Source of the DNA: Puteibacter caeruleilacunae
GTDB lineage: Bacteria; Bacteroidota; Bacteroidia; Bacteroidales; Prolixibacteraceae
DNA length: 64,000 bases
NCBI GenBank assembly: GCA_005217565.1
Contig: SJCO01000003.1
Coordinates: 496,001 to 560,000 of the forward strand
Direction: 5' to 3'
Position numbers and translations under genes: made by a program. The notes beneath the pieces were generated by a model that was not told the DNA's origin, did not search any database, and saw only the letters and a list, made by a program, of their open reading frames with translations. This document shows positions 61,806-64,000 of the stretch, piece by piece (positions within the stretch are counted from its first letter, which is position 1; each line of letters starts with the position of its first letter).

Positions 61806-63806
61806 ATGAAGAAGGGAATTATTTTGGCTGCATTATTATTATGTATTGCGTTAGCATTACAAATGGGAAACGTATTTTCTTTAGGAGCCTTTTTTAGATC
61901 CCTGATTAATAAAGAGCGGGCAATAGAACACCCGACACCTGCCCCATTGGAAAGCAAAAAATTCGAAGAGTCAGAATTCTATAAGCACATAAAATCACTA
62001 GATGACAAAGAAGTAAAGTTGGTCCATCCCACACCAGCAGAACGTCTAAGATATGCGAACCGTTATTTAAAGCAAAGGTCAATAATAGAAGGATCGATTA
62101 CTTTGCTTAATAATCAAGATAGCCTGATTCCCTTTAGGCAACTTGACACATTGAATATTGCATGTATCACAATTGGTACAGATTCGCTTACTCACTTTCA
62201 TAAAAGATTAAGAAAATATACAACTGTTGATAACTATTTTCTGAATGATACTAATATTACAGCAACCATCCAGTCTTTAAAAAATTACAATCTCATTATT
62301 GCAGGTGTCTACGGGAATTCAGACAAACAGTTAGCAGCGTTAAAAGAAATTCCGAATGTAATATATTCAGTGTTTGAGAATCCGCTTAATCTCAACAATG
62401 GTCATTTTCACAACATGCATACCATTCATGCATTTATCAACGATTCATTAGCTCAGCAGGCAACAGCAGAACTATTATTTGGTGCGATACCAGCGAAAGG
62501 TGTATTACCTATTGATCTTGATGAGTTCAATGAAGGGTATGGAGAAAAAACCCAGGCACTAGGTCGTTTTAATTATACAATTCCAGAAGCAGTAAATATT
62601 AATGGCGAATTGTTAAATCAAAAGATTGATTCCTTAGCCCTATTGGGAATCAATAAAAAAGCCTACCCTGGCTGTCAGGTATTAGTAGCCAAAGATGGCA
62701 AGGTTATCTTCCATAAATCATATGGTCATACTACCTACGACAAGCAAGCTTCTGTAGGAGAAGAAATGCTTTATGACTGGGCATCAGTAACCAAGATTAC
62801 CGGACCGCTTCCTGCAATAATGAAGCTTTATGACAACAAACGATTAAATCTGGATATTCCTTTCTCTTCCTATTGGAAGCGATTCAAGAATACAAATAAG
62901 GAAAAATTGACTTTGCGTCAGATATTGGCACATCAAGCTGGTCTGTACCCATGGATACCATTTTGGGAATTATCAGTTAGGAAAAACAATAAGTTTAAAT
63001 CACGATTTGTAGGAAGTAAGCAATCGAGAAAGCATACAGAAATAATCTCTGACAGTCTGTGGTTAAATAAGCGGTTTAAGACTAAAATCTTTAAATCAAT
63101 TGAGAAGTCGAAACTGGATAGAAGATTCAAATATAAGTACTCAGGACTCTGCTTCTTTCTTTTTCCTGATATGATCTCTGAACTTACAGGGATGGATTAT
63201 GAGTATTATATCAAGCAAAGTTTTTTCAAACCACTTGGAGCCAAAACTGTAACATATAACCCGTTACGTTTTCACAATAGGTCACAAATTATTCCGACAG
63301 AATACGATTCCATTTTCCGACATCAACTTATACATGGTACGGTTCATGATGAAGGAGCCGCTGCAATGGGAGGAGTTTCAGGAAATGCGGGACTATTTGG
63401 AACAACAAATGATTTAGCCAAGATCATGCAAATGTATCTTCAAATGGGAACATATGGAGGCAAAGAATATCTTTCAGAAGAGACAATGAAGCTATTTACA
63501 AAAATTCAATATCCCGATAACGATAATCGTAGGGGATTAGGCTTTGATAAGCCATATATCGACAATCAAGAAAACGATCTGGATGATGCATATCCAGCAC
63601 CTTCATGTAGTCCGAATAGCTTTGGCCATAGCGGTTTTACAGGAACATTTGCATGGGCAGATCCCGACAAGAAGGTTTTGTTTATTTTCATGTCGAACAG
63701 GGTATATCCTACAAGGGACAATAAGAAGATTTATGATCTAAATTTACGTCCTCAGTTCCATCAGGCTATTTATGACTGCTTGAATACTGTGCCTCAGAAA
63801 AACTAG
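61806..63806 (+). CDS. GH3 C-terminal domain fused to a serine beta-lactamase-like hydrolase
   Basis: A 666-residue membrane-anchored or secreted protein. The start at 61806 gives MKKGIILAALLLCIALALQM, a signal anchor; the open frame runs back to 61686 but that part has no sign of use. Residues about 75-260 resemble the C-terminal domain of GH3 glycosidases (SITLLNNQDSLIPFRQLDTL, TAELLFGAIPAKGVLPID). Residues about 285-660 are a class C beta-lactamase/DD-peptidase fold, with SxxK in DWASVTKITGP (Ser about 327), a YxN-like site near KYKYSGLCFFL, and FGHSGFTGT. The GH3 catalytic N-domain usual in the NagZ-like fusions of this phylum is missing. Divergent from namZ. Confidence 0.82.
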   Translation: MKKGIILAALLLCIALALQMGNVFSLGAFFRSLINKERAIEHPTPAPLESKKFEESEFYKHIKSLDDKEVKLVHPTPAERLRYANRYLKQRSIIEGSITLLNNQDSLIPFRQLDTLNIACITIGTDSLTHFHKRLRKYTTVDNYFLNDTNITATIQSLKNYNLIIAGVYGNSDKQLAALKEIPNVIYSVFENPLNLNNGHFHNMHTIHAFINDSLAQQATAELLFGAIPAKGVLPIDLDEFNEGYGEKTQALGRFNYTIPEAVNINGELLNQKIDSLALLGINKKAYPGCQVLVAKDGKVIFHKSYGHTTYDKQASVGEEMLYDWASVTKITGPLPAIMKLYDNKRLNLDIPFSSYWKRFKNTNKEKLTLRQILAHQAGLYPWIPFWELSVRKNNKFKSRFVGSKQSRKHTEIISDSLWLNKRFKTKIFKSIEKSKLDRRFKYKYSGLCFFLFPDMISELTGMDYEYYIKQSFFKPLGAKTVTYNPLRFHNRSQIIPTEYDSIFRHQLIHGTVHDEGAAAMGGVSGNAGLFGTTNDLAKIMQMYLQMGTYGGKEYLSEETMKLFTKIQYPDNDNRRGLGFDKPYIDNQENDLDDAYPAPSCSPNSFGHSGFTGTFAWADPDKKVLFIFMSNRVYPTRDNKKIYDLNLRPQFHQAIYDCLNTVPQKN

Positions 63807-64000
63807 CGAAATGGAAAAACTGCTCTACAACATGTTTGCATAATAATGTCTTTATCATTAATATTTACTACCGAATTACCTATCACACAATTGGTTCAAT
63901 AAAATAAACATCAAGCATCGAACAAAAGGGTTAATTAATTGCTTATTTTTTATAAAGAACAGGCCATAAACGTTACATTATTTAATTATTAATTTTAACT

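Overview
The window is about 64 kb of an AT-rich chromosome from a member of the Bacteroidota, most likely an anaerobic or facultative marine lineage of the order Marinilabiliales (for example the Marinifilaceae). The evidence for the phylum is the type IX secretion cluster porU-porV with gldJ, a giant secreted protein with a type IX C-terminal sorting domain, families typical of the phylum (DUF4831, DUF6266, CCC-motif membrane proteins), and many promoters of the Bacteroidota form TAnnTTTG, several with TTG 19 bases upstream. HydF, a maturase of [FeFe] hydrogenase, points to a hydrogen-metabolising, oxygen-poor lifestyle. The family-level placement is inference.

Layout. 1-365: 5' part of a nitroreductase gene. 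456-7712: a 2418-residue secreted adhesin-like protein. 7.7-10.5 kb: a gene-poor stretch with a DUF6266 gene, an 18-bp tandem repeat, several inverted repeats and a strong terminator with no gene directly before it, which may be a non-coding transcript. 10.5-22.6 kb: housekeeping genes on the + strand (gapA, a CCC-motif membrane protein, a pRiA4b ORF-3-like protein, miaA, a GT4 glycosyltransferase, a bifunctional Rel/SpoT, a Fur-family regulator, purA, pncB, a DSD1-type enzyme). 22.6 kb: a decayed fragment of urocanate hydratase. 23-25 kb: LemA plus two TPM-domain proteins. 25-28.3 kb (- strand): M23 peptidase, MerR-like regulator, Nif3-like protein, zinc-ribbon protein. 28.5-31.1 kb: alaS. 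31.2-33.5 kb (- strand): a queC-queD-queE operon with a preQ1-type leader. 33.7-43.9 kb: acyl-CoA ligase, POT peptide transporter, NAD(P)HX repair enzyme, DUF4831 protein, MFS transporter, PepD dipeptidase. 43.9-46.2 kb (- strand): hydF, a thioredoxin-like gene and ispF. 46.4-52.9 kb: porV and porU, with gldJ divergent. 53-56.3 kb: murF, trxA, CCA-adding enzyme. 56.3-63.8 kb: a secreted nuclease/phosphatase-like protein, a beta-helix lipoprotein, and a probable cell-wall muropeptide recycling group (sodium:solute symporter, NamZ, GH3 C-domain/beta-lactamase fusion).

How the parts relate. PorU, PorV and GldJ belong to the secretion route that would export and anchor the giant protein. PepD, the POT carrier and the MFSD1-like carrier fit use of peptides. 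MurF builds peptidoglycan; the last cluster probably salvages it.

Most unusual observations: (1) a related leader of about 125 bp before both rel/spoT (15569-15696) and the thioredoxin-like gene (45596-45720), with a short upstream reading frame whose peptide is similar in both copies and a conserved hairpin; (2) a dispersed element of about 188 bp in two diverged copies (14029-14215 and 42072-42259) with a self-complementary pair of arms; (3) the possible non-coding transcript at 9.7-10.3 kb. No tRNA, rRNA, CRISPR array, complete insertion sequence or prophage was seen.
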